From Rhynchopus sp. YZ270_cl-10 (Eukaryota > Euglenozoa > Diplonemea > Diplonemida > Diplonemidae), in the NCBI GenBank assembly GCA_964035575.1, contig OZ037890.1, positions 558,001-622,000 of the forward strand: a DNA stretch of 64,000 nucleotides, written 5' to 3'. A program made the position numbers and the translations under genes. Shown here piece by piece: positions 63,158-64,000 of the stretch. The stretch's first letter is position 1. Each line of letters opens with the position of its first letter. The notes beneath the pieces were generated by a model, which was not told the DNA's origin, ran no database searches, and saw nothing but the letters and a program-made list of their open reading frames with translations.

Positions 63158-64000
63158 ATGGAGGCACACCAGGTCTCACGCAGTGTACACGAGGTACGTC
63201 GCCTGCTTCACCTTGCACGCCACAGCCTTCATGGCGTGGGTCGCAGTGAAACCGACACCTTTGCTCTTGCCGAAGCTGTCGTTGGGCTCGGGGTGGCCAG
63301 CACTGTGGTGACCCTCGAAGCTTTGGGGTTGGGAGCTGAGACATTAACACTTCTTGCCCAGAGCGCAGCACGGTCCTGCACTACACTCCGTTTCGACAGC
63401 ACCGAAACGACCACCCCTTCGTCAGTGGTGGGAACAGCACACCACTGGGAGGTAACGGTGGTGTATGCACTCTCCGTTGTGGTGCACGGTGTGGAGGATG
63501 GGGTTACGGTCCTGCAGGAAGGGAAGCTGCGGACATCGATCAAAACATTGTCGAAAGCGCCCCCTCGCCCTACCCACATTATCGAACCTTTTGAAGTAGA
63601 TTTGACATGGTTGTTACAGCAGCTTGGGGGGTTTAAAATCGATCGGTCCGCACCAAGCTGTTACACACCCAGACGGAACGAAGGGGTTACAACAGCAATA
63701 AAAAGTCTCCATGGTCTGCACAAATGGGGGTGCAGATTGGCTTCATACTTTAGGTCTCTTTTTGTCTCCGACCCAGAATCGGTGTTTAAATGGGATACAA
63801 AACTCTTCATTCCTGTGGCTCCTCTGTTGGAGGCATGGATGGAAGAGGAAGGGGGGGAAGGGTTTGGGGGGAGGGTTGAAGTGACAGCGCTGCTGCAAGA
63901 GGAGAAGGAGAGGTTGAGTGAGGCGTTGGGGCAGGTGGGGGGGCTTGTTGGTGGGGTGGGGTTGGCGACGGCGGAGAGTGCGGGGGTGGTGGTGTGTGCA
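63158..64000 (+). CDS. Unidentified conserved-looking protein, partial (runs off the window)
   Basis: 281 codons open to the last base, so the 3' end is missing. It begins MEAHQVSRSVHEVRRLLHLA. An N-terminal helical region of about 70 residues (Ala/Leu-rich) is followed by a probable beta-rich domain (RSCTTLRFDSTET, HHWEVTVVYALSVVVHGVED) and a Pro/Arg segment (KAPPRPTHIIEPFEVDLTW). A helical part follows (FKIDRSAPSCYTPRRNEGVT, SLHGLHKWGCRLASYFRSLF). There is no signal peptide or membrane span. I do not recognise the family. Acceptor candidates are CTATCAG near 63057 and TACTGTAG near 63087. Confidence 0.65.
   Translation, partial: MEAHQVSRSVHEVRRLLHLARHSLHGVGRSETDTFALAEAVVGLGVASTVVTLEALGLGAETLTLLAQSAARSCTTLRFDSTETTTPSSVVGTAHHWEVTVVYALSVVVHGVEDGVTVLQEGKLRTSIKTLSKAPPRPTHIIEPFEVDLTWLLQQLGGFKIDRSAPSCYTPRRNEGVTTAIKSLHGLHKWGCRLASYFRSLFVSDPESVFKWDTKLFIPVAPLLEAWMEEEGGEGFGGRVEVTALLQEEKERLSEALGQVGGLVGGVGLATAESAGVVVCA

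Overview
The window looks like nuclear DNA of a single-celled eukaryote. Eleven genes can be supported and all lie on the + strand across 64 kb. Several begin a few bases after a long pyrimidine tract ending in AG (34429, 40567, 45236, 53532, 57965). Three genes (HYPK-like, SMYD-like, PTEN-like) also carry ordinary GT-AG introns. One-strand gene order plus trans-splice-like acceptors plus cis-introns suggests a euglenozoan, most like a diplonemid. This is inference: no spliced-leader gene was found in the window.

Layout. 1-2.8 kb: a non-coding inverted-repeat element and T/G-rich spacer. 2.9-9.7 kb: a leucine-rich-repeat protein with a ubiquitin-like N-terminus, a four-exon HYPK-like gene (NatA auxiliary/NAC-UBA family) and a PP2C phosphatase with a long C-terminal extension. 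9.7-34.4 kb: a gene desert of poly-A/T tracts, dozens of short dispersed repeats, palindromic MITEs and the remains of at least one coding mobile element (about 32.4-34.1 kb). 34.4-36.5 kb: a Fringe-like glycosyltransferase with a PAN/apple-like domain. 36.5-46.2 kb: an inverted-repeat element wrapped around a 7-bp minisatellite, a LINE reverse-transcriptase fragment, a small type I membrane protein, two more inverted-repeat elements and a gene with a helical-repeat-like domain. 46.8-48.3 kb: an Aha1_N/PDZ-like fusion. 48.3-53.4 kb: a block of non-coding inverted-repeat elements and a LINE 3' end with its A-tail. 53.5-64 kb: a TPR-SET (SMYD-like) gene, a PTEN-like phosphatase, a beta-propeller-like gene and a conserved-looking partial gene cut by the window end.

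The genes do not form one pathway. They fit cytosolic housekeeping and signalling (protein phosphatase, lipid phosphatase, Hsp90 co-chaperone, N-acetyltransferase auxiliary, lysine methyltransferase) and secretory glycosylation. Three of them share the plan of a short beta-grasp-like N-terminus followed by a repeat domain.

The most unusual content is the repeat landscape. (a) Micro-retroposon-like families of about 50-75 nt end in A-runs. (b) 3'-anchored repeats appear to be the tails of larger coding elements. (c) Several 0.6-1.2 kb terminal-inverted-repeat elements without genes share internal modules. (d) There are at least three palindromic MITE families, one of mariner type with TA duplications. 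Some of these lie inside introns of the HYPK-like and SMYD-like genes.
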